DNA of 64,000 nucleotides from Pseudarthrobacter defluvii (GTDB taxonomy: Bacteria > Actinomycetota > Actinomycetes > Actinomycetales > Micrococcaceae), in assembly GCF_030816725.1 (NCBI RefSeq), contig NZ_JAUSYG010000001.1:2976001-3040000 (forward strand). Direction: 5' to 3'. Within the stretch, counting starts at the first letter, position 1. Every line of letters begins with the position of its first letter. Positions 46,566 to 55,476 of this stretch are shown one piece after another. Below the pieces are notes generated by a model. That model had not been told where the DNA came from and searched no databases. It saw nothing but the letters and a program-made list of their open reading frames with translations. The position numbers were made by a program, and so were the translations under genes.

Positions 46566-47694
46566 GGTTGGCGTAGGCGTCGTTGATGTACTCCACCAGC
46601 GCTTCCTTTTCCTCCAGGGGCAGGAAGGAGGCCTCTGCAGCGTTCAGGGTCAGCTCCAGCAGATCGTCGAGGTCGTAGTCGAATGTCTCCACCAGCAGGT
46701 TGAACTCGTCGGTCAGGGTCACGCCGCTCATCAACCGGTTGTCCGTGTTGATGGTGACGTTGAAGCCCAGCTGGTAAAGCATGTCCAGGGGGTGGCTTTC
46801 GATGCCTTCGCCGAATTCAGAGATGGCACCGGTCTGCAGGTTGGAAGAGGGGCAGATTTCCAGGGCGATGCCGCGGTCCCGGACCCAGCTGGAGAGGTCG
46901 CCAAGGGTGACCAGGCCTACGGTGTCGCCGGCTTCCTCGTCGTCGTCGAACTCCACCATGATGTCCTCGGCGATGCGGACCCCATGTCCCAGCCGCAGGG
47001 CGCGGCCGTCCACCAGCGCCGACTGGATGCTCTCCAGCCCGGCTGCTTCGCCGGCGTGCACGGTTGCCGGGAAGTTGTGCTGGGCAAGGAAGGTGAAGGC
47101 GTCCTTGAAACGGCTGGGCAGGAAGCCGTCCTCGGCGCCGGCAATGTCAAAGCCAACCGCACCCTTGTTGCGGTGGCGGATGGCGAGCTCGGCAATCTCC
47201 TGGCCGCGGTCGGCGTGGCGCATGGCCGTGATCAGCTGGCCCACCTGGATCTCACGCCCGCTCTCGGACACGGCCTCCACCCCGGCTTCCAGGCCTTCCT
47301 GGACTGCCTCCACGGCTTCATCAAGGCTGAGTCCCTTCTGGAGGTGCTGTTCCGGCGCCCAGCGCACTTCGCCGTACACCACGCCGTCGTCCGCGAGGTC
47401 CTCGACGAACTCCTTGGCCACGCGGAACAGGCCGTCGTAGGTCTGCATGACGGCGACCGTGTGGTCGAAGGTCTCCAGGTAGCGGACCAGGGATCCGGAA
47501 TCGGCTGATTCGCGGAACCACTGCCCCAGGGCCACCGGGTCCGTTGAGGGAAGCGTGTGGCCAACGGCCTCCGCCAGCTCGATGACAGTGGCCGGACGGA
47601 GTCCTCCGTCCAAGTGGTCATGAAGGGAAACCTTGGGCAGGCTCTTCAGGTCAAAATCGATGGCAGGGGCAGCGTCAACAATGGGCTCAGTCAC
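46558..47694 (-). CDS. add: Adenosine deaminase
   Basis: Add converts adenosine to inosine in purine salvage. The 378-aa protein has SLHDHLDGG (zinc His pair) near 24-32, TVHAGEAAGLESI with the zinc His and catalytic Glu, RLGHG, and NTDNRLMSG with a conserved Asp. A GTG start lies 6 bases after TAAGGT. The TDN in place of TDDP is typical of the actinobacterial branch. The deoA-cdd-BMP transporter operon is 1.6 kb away and complements it. Confidence 0.92.
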   Translation of the reverse strand: MTEPIVDAAPAIDFDLKSLPKVSLHDHLDGGLRPATVIELAEAVGHTLPSTDPVALGQWFRESADSGSLVRYLETFDHTVAVMQTYDGLFRVAKEFVEDLADDGVVYGEVRWAPEQHLQKGLSLDEAVEAVQEGLEAGVEAVSESGREIQVGQLITAMRHADRGQEIAELAIRHRNKGAVGFDIAGAEDGFLPSRFKDAFTFLAQHNFPATVHAGEAAGLESIQSALVDGRALRLGHGVRIAEDIMVEFDDDEEAGDTVGLVTLGDLSSWVRDRGIALEICPSSNLQTGAISEFGEGIESHPLDMLYQLGFNVTINTDNRLMSGVTLTDEFNLLVETFDYDLDDLLELTLNAAEASFLPLEEKEALVEYINDAYANLG

Positions 47695-47700
47695 GTTCCC

Positions 47701-47706
47701 ACCTTA
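47701..47706 (-). promoter_or_regulatory. -10 box TAAGGT for leaderless add
   Basis: TAAGGT on the minus strand is 6 bases before the GTG at 47692-47694. Confidence 0.5.
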
Positions 47707-47718
47707 GGGTGGGGCGGT

Positions 47719-47774
47719 GTTCAAAGCCAGCCGTTCAAAGCCAGCCGTTCAGGGCCAGGCGTTCAGGGCCGGGC
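47719..47774. repeat. Four tandem 14-base units between add and dedA
   Basis: The units are GTTCAAAGCCAGCC (twice), GTTCAGGGCCAGGC and GTTCAGGGCCGGGC, with no spacers. The block ends one base before the dedA stop codon. Slippage of an AAA/GGG pair can explain the difference. There is no coding role. Confidence 0.8.
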
Positions 47775-47775
47775 G

Positions 47776-48501
47776 CTACTTGGCGGCGGGCCCTGCCTCT
47801 GCCGACGGCACGACGAGGGCGTGGGTGCCAGGCCGTTCCTCCTTGCCGGGGCCGGAGGACCCTTCGGCCCATTCGTCCGCCCCGGGTGCGTCATGCCGGC
47901 CCAGCCGCTTGTGCCACCAGCGCAGCAGGTGGTCGATGACCACGCCGAGGACAATAGCGAAGACGACGGCGATGCCGGCGCTTAGCAGCGGATTGTGGTG
48001 CAGCCAGGGGAAGGAACTGGCCAGCACGCCGATGCCAAGGGAGTAGCCCACCCAGGTCACGCAGGCAAAGGCGTCGAAGACGAAGAACCTGCGGTGTGAG
48101 AATCCGGTGCTGCCGGCCACGTAATTGACGGCCACCCTGCCCCAGGGGATGTAGCGGGCGGTGAAGATCAGCACAGCCCCGCGCTTTTCCAGCTCGTAGC
48201 GGGCCCAGGCGAAGACTTTCCGGACTTTCGGCCGGCGCATCCACCGCCAGCGCTCCAAGCCGATCTTGCGGCCGAGCATGTAGGCCATGTTGTCACCGGC
48301 GATGGCGCCGACCAGGGCGGTGAGGCCGAGGATCCAGAGATTGGGTTCACCGCTGTGCCGGGAGAACGCTGCAAGCGCCACAATGAGGGTCTCACTGGGG
48401 ACCACCATGGCGAAACCGTCCACGAAGAAGAACACCAGCAACGCCGGGTAAATCCACCACTGGCCCGCTGCATGGAGCACGGCCTCATTAATAAACTCCA
48501 C
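47776..48501 (-). CDS. DedA family membrane protein (first copy)
   Basis: The 241-aa protein has FFFVDGFAMVVPSETLIVAL, GAIAGDNMAYMLGRKIG and FTARYIPWGRVAVNYVAG, the DedA (SNARE-associated/VTT) signatures, with four to five helices and a charged tail. DedA proteins flip or move lipid carriers such as undecaprenyl phosphate. The GTG at 48501 is chosen because AGGAG lies nine bases upstream; an earlier frame to 48582 lacks support. A second DedA gene starts 135 bases away. Confidence 0.88.
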   Translation of the reverse strand: MEFINEAVLHAAGQWWIYPALLVFFFVDGFAMVVPSETLIVALAAFSRHSGEPNLWILGLTALVGAIAGDNMAYMLGRKIGLERWRWMRRPKVRKVFAWARYELEKRGAVLIFTARYIPWGRVAVNYVAGSTGFSHRRFFVFDAFACVTWVGYSLGIGVLASSFPWLHHNPLLSAGIAVVFAIVLGVVIDHLLRWWHKRLGRHDAPGADEWAEGSSGPGKEERPGTHALVVPSAEAGPAAK

Positions 48502-48635
48502 GCGGTGTTGCTCCTGTATGAAAAATGACACAGCCAATGTGCCGCAGCCAAAGCGGAAATCGCTCCTAAGTCTCCCATGCACCGGGGCCTGTCCGCTACG
48601 CCCGTATGCCCGGAATTACCCGTTAAACGCCCCTA

Positions 48636-49265
48636 TCACGCCCCGGGTTCCCGGATCCGTTCCACCACGTTGGTTTTGCCCCGGAATTTGTTGATCACCA
48701 GGTCCACCACGATGCCGAGCGCTACGGCGCAGACGATGGCGATTGCGGCGCCCAGGAGATGGTTGTCCTCAAACCACTGGCCGAAGAACAGCCCGATCGC
48801 CACCGAGTACGCGGCCCAAAGGCTGGCTGAAAGGACGGTCAGCCCCACGAACCGCAGGTGGGGATAATGGGTGACGCCGGCCGTCAGGTTGACGGCCACC
48901 CTGCCGATCGGAACGAAACGGGCCACCAGGATCAGCGACGCAGGCCGCTTCCGCAGCTCACGGCCCGCCCAGCGGAACGCCGCCTGCATGCGGGGCCCGC
49001 GCATCCACGCCCACCGCCTGGTGCCCACGCGGCGGCCGATCAGGTACGCGATGTTGTCCCCGGAGAAGGCCCCTGCTGCAGCCACCAGCGCCAGGAGCAG
49101 CGGGTTGGGAACATCGGCGGTGGCAGCCACGGCCGCGAGACCCACCACCACCGATTCACTGGGAACCGGCGGGAAGAAGCCGTCAATGACGCAGCACGCC
49201 AGCACCAGGACCAGCACCCACGGCTGTCCGGCTGCGGCGAGGATGAAGTCATTGATGGCCTGCAT
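48636..49265 (-). CDS. DedA family membrane protein (second copy)
   Basis: The 209-aa protein has CVIDGFFPPVPSESVVVGLA, GAFSGDNIAYLIGRRVG and VARFVPIGRVAVNLTAG, with the F/Y-x-R-x-x-P-x-x-R motif of the VTT domain. It is about half identical by eye to the neighbouring copy, so the pair probably arose by duplication. It starts 6 bases after the deoA stop, with AGGGA before the ATG, and may be read from that operon. Confidence 0.9.
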   Translation of the reverse strand: MQAINDFILAAAGQPWVLVLVLACCVIDGFFPPVPSESVVVGLAAVAATADVPNPLLLALVAAAGAFSGDNIAYLIGRRVGTRRWAWMRGPRMQAAFRWAGRELRKRPASLILVARFVPIGRVAVNLTAGVTHYPHLRFVGLTVLSASLWAAYSVAIGLFFGQWFEDNHLLGAAIAIVCAVALGIVVDLVINKFRGKTNVVERIREPGA

Positions 49266-49271
49266 TGGTCC

Positions 49272-50603
49272 CTATGCTATGCGGTCGATAATGAGCTGCT
49301 GGGCGGGCCGCGAACCTTCCGGAGCGATGACCGCGGCGTGTTCCAGGACTTCGCGGGCACGCGCAAACCGGTCCGGGGTGTCGGTGAGCAGCGTCATCAG
49401 CGGCTCCCCTGCACGCACTGTGGCGCCCGGCTTGGCATGCATGCGGACTCCCGCCCCGGCCTGGACTGCGTCCTCCTTGCGGGCACGCCCCGCACCCAGG
49501 CGCCAGGCGGCCACGCCAACGGCGAGCGCGTCGAGTTCCACCAGCACGCCGTCCGCAGGGGCGTAGACGACGTCGGATTCCCTGGCCACCGGCAGGGCCG
49601 CCTGGGGGTCGCCGCCCTGGGCAGAGATCATCCGGTTCCACACGTCCATGGCCCGGCCGTCCTTGAGGGCGGCGGCGGGGTCGGCGTCCCGCACTCCCGC
49701 GCAGGCGAGCATTTCCTCGGCGAGCCGCACGGTCAGCTCCACCACGTCGTCGGGACCCCCGCCTGCCAGTACCTCCAGCGATTCCTCCACTTCGATGGCG
49801 TTGCCGGCGGTGAGGCCCAACGGTGTGTCCATGTTGGTCAGCAGCGCAACGGTGTTGACTCCCGCGTCCTTGCCGAGCGCCACCATGGTTTCGGCGAGTT
49901 CCCGGGCTTTGGCCTCGTCCTTCATGAACGCGCCGCTGCCCACCTTGACGTCCAGGACCAGCGAGCCGGTGCCCTCCGCGATCTTCTTGCTCATGATGGA
50001 TGAGGCGATCAGCGGGATGGCTTCCACGGTGCCGGTGACGTCGCGGAGCGCATAAAGCTTCTTGTCTGCAGGGGCCAGGCCCGCACCGGCGGCGCAAATC
50101 ACCGCGCCCACGTCCTGGAGCTGGGCCAGGATCTCATCATTGCTGAGGTTGGCCCGCCAGCCGGGAATGGATTCGAGTTTGTCCAGGGTGCCGCCGGTGT
50201 GCCCCAGCCCGCGGCCGGACAGCTGCGGAACGGCGACGCCGAACACCGCCACCAGCGGGGCCAGCGGCAGGGTGATCTTGTCCCCCACCCCGCCGGTGGA
50301 GTGCTTGTCCGTGGTGTACTTGAGGCCGCCGTCTGGACGCCGGAGGCTGGAGAAGTCCATCCGTTCGCCGGACGCGATCATGGCCGCCGTCCAGCGGGCA
50401 ATTTCGGTCCGGTCCATGCCGTTGAGCAGGATGGCCATATTAAGCGCCGCCATCTGCTCGTCCGCGATGGCCCCGCGGGTGTACGCGTCGATGGTCCAGT
50501 CGATCTGTTCGGGGCTCAGGGTCCCCTTGTCCCGCTTGGTGCGGATGATGTCGACGGCGTCGAACGCTTCGGCCGTGTTCACCGCTGCTCGGCTCTCGGT
50601 CAC
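49272..50603 (-). CDS. deoA: Thymidine phosphorylase
   Basis: DeoA splits thymidine to thymine and deoxyribose-1-phosphate. The 443-aa protein has KHSTGGVGDKITLPLAPLVA near 100, the phosphate-binding signature of pyrimidine nucleoside phosphorylases, and SGRGLGHTGGTLDKLE. Length is normal. It begins with a GTG overlapping the cdd stop (GTGA). It is coexpressed with the nucleoside transporter and cytidine deaminase. Confidence 0.94.
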   Translation of the reverse strand: MTESRAAVNTAEAFDAVDIIRTKRDKGTLSPEQIDWTIDAYTRGAIADEQMAALNMAILLNGMDRTEIARWTAAMIASGERMDFSSLRRPDGGLKYTTDKHSTGGVGDKITLPLAPLVAVFGVAVPQLSGRGLGHTGGTLDKLESIPGWRANLSNDEILAQLQDVGAVICAAGAGLAPADKKLYALRDVTGTVEAIPLIASSIMSKKIAEGTGSLVLDVKVGSGAFMKDEAKARELAETMVALGKDAGVNTVALLTNMDTPLGLTAGNAIEVEESLEVLAGGGPDDVVELTVRLAEEMLACAGVRDADPAAALKDGRAMDVWNRMISAQGGDPQAALPVARESDVVYAPADGVLVELDALAVGVAAWRLGAGRARKEDAVQAGAGVRMHAKPGATVRAGEPLMTLLTDTPDRFARAREVLEHAAVIAPEGSRPAQQLIIDRIA

Positions 50604-51016
50604 CGGGTCTCCTCAAGATGTTCGGGACCGAAGGCATCGGGCAACACCTGGTCCATGGTTTTGATGCCCTGGCTGGTCATGAGCTGCATGCCGGGGGCAC
50701 GGAATTCGTACAGCAGCTGCCGGCACCGGCCGCAGGGCATGAGCACATTCCCCTCCCCGTCCACGCAGTAGAAGGCCTGCAACTGGCCCCCGCCGGTCAT
50801 TTGCAGTTCCCCCACCAGGACGCACTCCGCGCAGAGGGTCAGCCCGTAGCTGGCGTTCTCCACGTTGCAGCCCGTGACGATCCGGCCGTTTCCGGTGAGG
50901 GCCGCAGCCCCCACCGGAAACTTTGAGTACGGGGCGTACGCATTCTTCATGGCGGCGACGGCGGCTGCCTCCAGGGCTGCCCAGTCCACGTCTTGTCGGT
51001 TGTCCATGGCCGTCAT
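50600..51016 (-). CDS. cdd: Cytidine deaminase
   Basis: Cdd converts cytidine and deoxycytidine to uridine and deoxyuridine. The 138-aa protein has CAE at 62-64 and PCGRC at 94-98, so C62, C95 and C98 bind zinc and E64 is the proton shuttle. NVENASYGLT is the substrate loop. It overlaps both neighbours by four bases (ATGA and GTGA). Confidence 0.95.
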   Translation of the reverse strand: MTAMDNRQDVDWAALEAAAVAAMKNAYAPYSKFPVGAAALTGNGRIVTGCNVENASYGLTLCAECVLVGELQMTGGGQLQAFYCVDGEGNVLMPCGRCRQLLYEFRAPGMQLMTSQGIKTMDQVLPDAFGPEHLEETR

Positions 51017-52338
51017 CCCTTGACGTAGGGGATGCCGCTGGCGGCCGGCCCCCTGGATTTGCCTACCAGGCCGGCGACGGCCAGCACGGTCACCAGGTAG
51101 GGCAGCATGGCCATGAACTGGCTGGGCACCGGCGTGCCGATAATGGTGACGATGCTCTGCAGGTTGTCGGCGAATCCAAACAGGAGGGCGGCGAAGAAGG
51201 CACCCACCGGGTTCCAGCGCCCGAAGATGAGGGCGGCCAGGGCGATGAACCCGCGGCCCCCGGAGATCTCCTTGGTGAAGCTGTCGATGGCCACAAGGGT
51301 GAAGAATGAGCCGCCGATGCCTGCCACGGCCCCGCCCAGGGTGACGTTCCAGAACCGGGTGGCGTTGACGTTGATGCCAAGGGTGTCCGCCGCCTGGGGG
51401 TGCTCGCCCACGGCGCGCACGCGCAGGCCCCACCTGGTCTTGAAAAGGCCCACCCAGACGACGGCGACAGCCAGGTACATGAGGTATCCCACCAGCGACT
51501 GCCGGAACAGGATGGGCCCGATGATCGGGATGCTGGAAAGGACCGGGATGTCGATGACGTCCAGTCCCGGCGGCGAGTTGAACTGGGCTTTGTTGGCCTG
51601 CATTACGGTGCTGAACAGGAAGCCCGTCACCCCGGACACCAGCACGTTCAGGACGACGCCGACGATGATCTGGTTGACCAGGTACTTGATGCTGAACAGC
51701 GCCAGGACCATGGACACCACCGCCCCGGCGATGGCCGCGGCCAGCAGCCCGACGAAGGCGTTCTTTGTCATGCTGGCAACGATGGCCGCGGTGAAGGCTC
51801 CACCCAGGAGCTGGCCTTCAATGGCGATATTGACCACGCCCACGCGCTCGCACAGGACACCCGAGAGAGAACCGAACACGAGGGGAACGGCAAGCGTGAC
51901 GGATCCGGCGATAAGGCCGGCCAGCGAGATGGCGGGAGTGCGTGCGCCACCCACCACCCAGATGAGGAAGGCGGCCACAAAGATCACGATGAACGTGACG
52001 GGCACCCAGCCGGGAGCCGGCTGATTCCTTGTCTTCAGGTAGACCGCGTAACCGGCGAGCGCCACGAGGAGCACGGACAGCACGATGCCGCCGGCCGCGG
52101 CGTTGATTTCCAGTGCCGGGAGCTGGAAGAAATCGCCTTCGGTGGAGATACCGAAGCTGGCCGTTTGGCTGGGTGCAAGGAATCCGAAGAACACCAGGGA
52201 GACCAACGCGAAAACCGTGAGCAGGACGGGGGTCTTCCAGCTGACCGGTTTGCCTGCCCTCGCTGCGGAGGGGGTGTCGGCCTGGGCGCCCCCGGACTGA
52301 GGGCTGCCGGGCCTGGACGAGGAAACTGTTGTGCTCAT
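51013..52338 (-). CDS. Nucleoside ABC transporter permease
   Basis: The 441-aa protein has about ten helices and the BPD_transp_2 (LivM/RbsC-like) signatures GVVNIAIEGQLLGGAF and GLRVRAVGEHPQAADTLGIN, with the closing FFAALLFGFADNLQS. An Ala/Ser/Pro-rich cytoplasmic start and a helix pair precede the core. It pairs with the next permease, with the ATPase and with the BMP lipoprotein. The start is the ATG at 52338 overlapping the previous stop; a longer frame to 52569 lies inside that gene. Confidence 0.9.
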   Translation of the reverse strand: MSTTVSSSRPGSPQSGGAQADTPSAARAGKPVSWKTPVLLTVFALVSLVFFGFLAPSQTASFGISTEGDFFQLPALEINAAAGGIVLSVLLVALAGYAVYLKTRNQPAPGWVPVTFIVIFVAAFLIWVVGGARTPAISLAGLIAGSVTLAVPLVFGSLSGVLCERVGVVNIAIEGQLLGGAFTAAIVASMTKNAFVGLLAAAIAGAVVSMVLALFSIKYLVNQIIVGVVLNVLVSGVTGFLFSTVMQANKAQFNSPPGLDVIDIPVLSSIPIIGPILFRQSLVGYLMYLAVAVVWVGLFKTRWGLRVRAVGEHPQAADTLGINVNATRFWNVTLGGAVAGIGGSFFTLVAIDSFTKEISGGRGFIALAALIFGRWNPVGAFFAALLFGFADNLQSIVTIIGTPVPSQFMAMLPYLVTVLAVAGLVGKSRGPAASGIPYVKG

Positions 52339-53717
52339 GCGGCACCTCCGGTTGTGGCTGCCTGCCCGGACTTGGCTCCGCGCGCGGGCTTCCTGCGCCG
52401 TGGGTTCAGGCCGAAGATGGCCCGGACCAGCGGCGGCGCTGCGATGAAAAGGACAATCAGGGACTGGACCACCAGGACGATGTCGATGGGGGTGCCGGTC
52501 TGGATCTGCATCTGGACCGCCCCGGCGCGGAAGGCGCCGAACAGCAGGCCGGCAGCGAAGGTACCCCACGGCGTCGAACGTCCCAGCAGGGCAACTGTGA
52601 TGGCGTCAAAGCCGTATGTGGCGGCCACGCCGTCGGTGAGTACCTTCTCGGTCCCGGCAACCTGTGCCACGCCGGACATGCCGGCGAGGCCGCCGGCAAT
52701 GGCCATGACCAGGATGGTGGAGCGGGAGACGTTGATGCCGGCTGTCTGGGCAGCCTTGGGGTTGGCGCCCACGGCCCGGAACTCGAAGCCCACGGTGGAC
52801 CGGTTCAGGAGCCACCAGACCAGGACCGTGGCGGCGATGGCCAGGATGAAGCCGAGGTGCAGCCGGTACTGGCTGCCCAGGATCTGCGGGTAAACGGCGC
52901 TGGGGTCCAGGATGGGCGAAATGGGGTTGGACTCCCCCGGCCGCTGGAATGCCGGTGTGTTCAGCAGGTAGCGCAGGAAGTACAGCGCGATGTAATTGAA
53001 CATGATGGTCAGGATGACTTCGTGGGCTCCGGTGCGCGCCTTGAGCAGGCCTGCGAGTCCGCCCCACAGTGCGCCTCCGACGATGCCGGCCACCAACACC
53101 AGCAGCAGGTGCAGGCCGAACGGCAGGTGCAGGGCGAAACCCACCCAGGCGGCCAGGATGCCTGCCACGATGATCTGGCCCTGGGCACCGATATTGAACA
53201 GGCCCGCCCGGAATGCCAGCGCCACGCCCAGGCCGGCAGTGATGAGCGGCGTGGCGATGGTGAGGGTTTCCATGAAGGGGGCAAACTGCGCTGCCACCCC
53301 GTTGCCGCGGGGGTTGAACACCGAGCCCTGGAAGAGGGCGATGTAGGAGCGGGTGGCGGCATTCCAGACCGCCGTCAGCATGTCGGTGGGCCGGGCGAAG
53401 AAGTAGCCGGAGGTGGTGGCCACCTGCTTATCAGTGCTTGCGATGAGCAGGCCGCCGATGATCAGTGCCAGCAGCACCGCCAGGACCGACACCATGCCGC
53501 TCCCGGTGAAGATCCTGCGCAGCACGGTGTCCGTCCCGCCTGGCAGCTGTCCGCTCTGGGCGGTGGCAGGAACAGCCGAGGGCTGCATGGCTCCGCCTGC
53601 GGTGTCGACGGAAACCACTGAGGCGGTTTGTTCCCCGGCTGTGGTGCCCTGGCCGTTAGGGGGCGAAGAGGCGGACTGTTCGTCAGCCGCGTGCTTGGGG
53701 GAAGGCTGGTCAGGCAT
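52335..53717 (-). CDS. Nucleoside ABC transporter permease (second)
   Basis: The 460-aa protein has an N-terminal Ser/Pro/Gln-rich region of about 65 residues, then about nine helices and FRAGLFNIGAQGQIIVAGIL, RTGAHEVILTIMFNYIAL and VGANPKAAQTAGINVS, the YufP/NupP-like motifs. Overlaps of 8 bases with the ATPase and 4 with the next permease mark tight coupling. Confidence 0.9.
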   Translation of the reverse strand: MPDQPSPKHAADEQSASSPPNGQGTTAGEQTASVVSVDTAGGAMQPSAVPATAQSGQLPGGTDTVLRRIFTGSGMVSVLAVLLALIIGGLLIASTDKQVATTSGYFFARPTDMLTAVWNAATRSYIALFQGSVFNPRGNGVAAQFAPFMETLTIATPLITAGLGVALAFRAGLFNIGAQGQIIVAGILAAWVGFALHLPFGLHLLLVLVAGIVGGALWGGLAGLLKARTGAHEVILTIMFNYIALYFLRYLLNTPAFQRPGESNPISPILDPSAVYPQILGSQYRLHLGFILAIAATVLVWWLLNRSTVGFEFRAVGANPKAAQTAGINVSRSTILVMAIAGGLAGMSGVAQVAGTEKVLTDGVAATYGFDAITVALLGRSTPWGTFAAGLLFGAFRAGAVQMQIQTGTPIDIVLVVQSLIVLFIAAPPLVRAIFGLNPRRRKPARGAKSGQAATTGGAA

Positions 53718-55308
53718 GGTCGGCTCCCTCGGTGGTGGAGGCAGGGGCCGGGGTACCGGCCTGCAGGGTCTGTGCGTGTTGTTCCGGCGCGTGTTCTTCG
53801 GGCGGGATGCCGGCCATCATGAGGCCCAGGACGTCTCGGCTGGTCCCGGCTGGGACGGTGCCCACCAGCTTGCCCTTGTAGAGCACCGCGATGCGGTCGG
53901 CCAGCTCCATGACTTCATCCAGCTCGGTGGAAATGATCATCACCGGGGTTCCCTGGTCGCGCTCGGCGACGATCCGCCGGTGCAGGAACTCGATGGAGCC
54001 AACGTCCACGCCGCGGGTGGGCTGTGAGGCGATGAACAAGCGCAGGGGGCGGGACAGTTCGCGGGCCATCACGAGCTTTTGCTGGTTGCCGCCGGAGAGG
54101 GTTCCGGCGGCGGCTGCAGCAGAGGGCGTACGGACGTCGAATTCGTCGATGCGTGCCTTGGCGTTCTCCATGATCTTCGCCGGGCTCATGCTGATCCCCT
54201 TGGCGAAGGGGGGCTTGTCATAAAGGTCCAGGACCAGGTTTTCGGCCACGGAGAAGGTGCCCACCAGCCCGTCCACCTTGCGGTCCTCGGGGACGAAGCC
54301 GACGCCGGCCTGCAGCACTTCCTTGACGGACCGGCCCACCAGTTCCTTGCCGTCCAGGACGATGGAACCGCTGACCCGCTCCTGCAGGCCGAGGATCGCT
54401 TCGGTGAGTTCGGTCTGCCCGTTGCCCTGCACGCCGGCAATGGCCAGGATTTCGCCGCGCTTGATGTGGAAGCTGAGGTGGTCCACCACGTGCTGGCCGT
54501 TGGCTGCGACGACGGTGAGGTCGCGGACTTCGAAGGTGGTTTCCCTGGGCAGGGCAGGGGCTTTGTCCAGGTTCAGGCTTACGGCCCGGCCCACCATCAT
54601 GGACGCAAGTTCGGTGGTGGAGGCGGCAGGATCGGCGGTGCCCACCACCTTGCCCCGCCGGATCACGGTGATGGTGTCCGAGACTTCCTTGACCTCGCGC
54701 AGCTTGTGCGAGATGAAGACGATGGAGGTGCCGCGGGACTTGAGCTGGCGCATGATGTCCAGGAGTTCGTCGGTCTCCTGCGGCGTGAGGACGGCCGTGG
54801 GTTCATCGAGGATCAGGACCTTGGCGTTGCGCACCAGTGCCTTGATGATTTCGACCCTCTGCTGCACACCGACGGGCAGGTCCTCCACCAGGGCGTCCGG
54901 GTCCACGTCGAAGCCGTACTGGTCTGAAATCTCCTTGATGCGCTGCCGGGTCTGGTCCAGGTTGAGGAAACCGGCGGCTTTGGTGGGTTCGGCACCCAGT
55001 GCAACGTTCTCGGCCACGGTGAAGACCGGGACCAGCATGAAGTGCTGGTGCACCATGCCGATTCCCGCAGCCATGGCATCGCCCGGGCCCCGGAAGGTGA
55101 CGGGCTTGTCATCGATGAGGATTTCGCCCTCGGAGGGCTCGTACAGCCCGTAAAGCACATTCATCAGGGTGGACTTGCCCGCCCCGTTTTCTCCAAGGAG
55201 GCAATGGATCTGGCCCGGCTCAACCACCACGTCGATGTGGTCGTTGGCTACCAGCGTGCCAAAGCGTTTGGTGATCCCTCGAAGCTCAAGTTTCAAAACT
55301 TTGACCAA
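53710..55308 (-). CDS. Nucleoside ABC transporter ATPase (two nucleotide-binding halves)
   Basis: The 532-aa protein holds two ABC domains. The first has Walker A GENGAGKS at 39-46 and LILDEPTAVLTP. The second has GVQGNGQTEL (degenerate Walker A) and LSGGNQQKLVMARELSRPLR with ASQPTRGVDVGSIE. This degenerate second half is typical of sugar/nucleoside ATPases such as NupA and RbsA. The TTG at 55308 is a guess; a second TTG at codon 5 is possible. A terminator separates it from the lipoprotein gene. Confidence 0.9.
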   Translation of the reverse strand: MVKVLKLELRGITKRFGTLVANDHIDVVVEPGQIHCLLGENGAGKSTLMNVLYGLYEPSEGEILIDDKPVTFRGPGDAMAAGIGMVHQHFMLVPVFTVAENVALGAEPTKAAGFLNLDQTRQRIKEISDQYGFDVDPDALVEDLPVGVQQRVEIIKALVRNAKVLILDEPTAVLTPQETDELLDIMRQLKSRGTSIVFISHKLREVKEVSDTITVIRRGKVVGTADPAASTTELASMMVGRAVSLNLDKAPALPRETTFEVRDLTVVAANGQHVVDHLSFHIKRGEILAIAGVQGNGQTELTEAILGLQERVSGSIVLDGKELVGRSVKEVLQAGVGFVPEDRKVDGLVGTFSVAENLVLDLYDKPPFAKGISMSPAKIMENAKARIDEFDVRTPSAAAAAGTLSGGNQQKLVMARELSRPLRLFIASQPTRGVDVGSIEFLHRRIVAERDQGTPVMIISTELDEVMELADRIAVLYKGKLVGTVPAGTSRDVLGLMMAGIPPEEHAPEQHAQTLQAGTPAPASTTEGADHA

Positions 55309-55419
55309 TCTCGAAGCGTCCGGTGATCAGACCGGACGGGATATATGGCTGCAGCACCAGCCTAGTGGCTGCAGTACCGGGAGGAGCCGGCCGCGCGGGG
55401 TAAACGTCAGGCCAGCAAA

Positions 55420-55465
55420 AAGCGCCACCGACCGGCCAGTGGGTGACGGACCGGCGGTGGCGCTT
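55420..55465 (-). terminator. Terminator/attenuator between BMP lipoprotein and ATPase genes
   Basis: 11-bp arms (55420-55430 with 55455-55465) are followed on the minus strand by a run of T (TTTTT with one more), 12 bases past the lipoprotein stop. It repeats the livK-livH arrangement. Confidence 0.8.
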
Positions 55466-55476
55466 CCTGTGAGGGA

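Noticed and set aside
47719..47774. CRISPR array
   Set aside because: Units are directly adjacent, with no spacers, and no cas genes are near.
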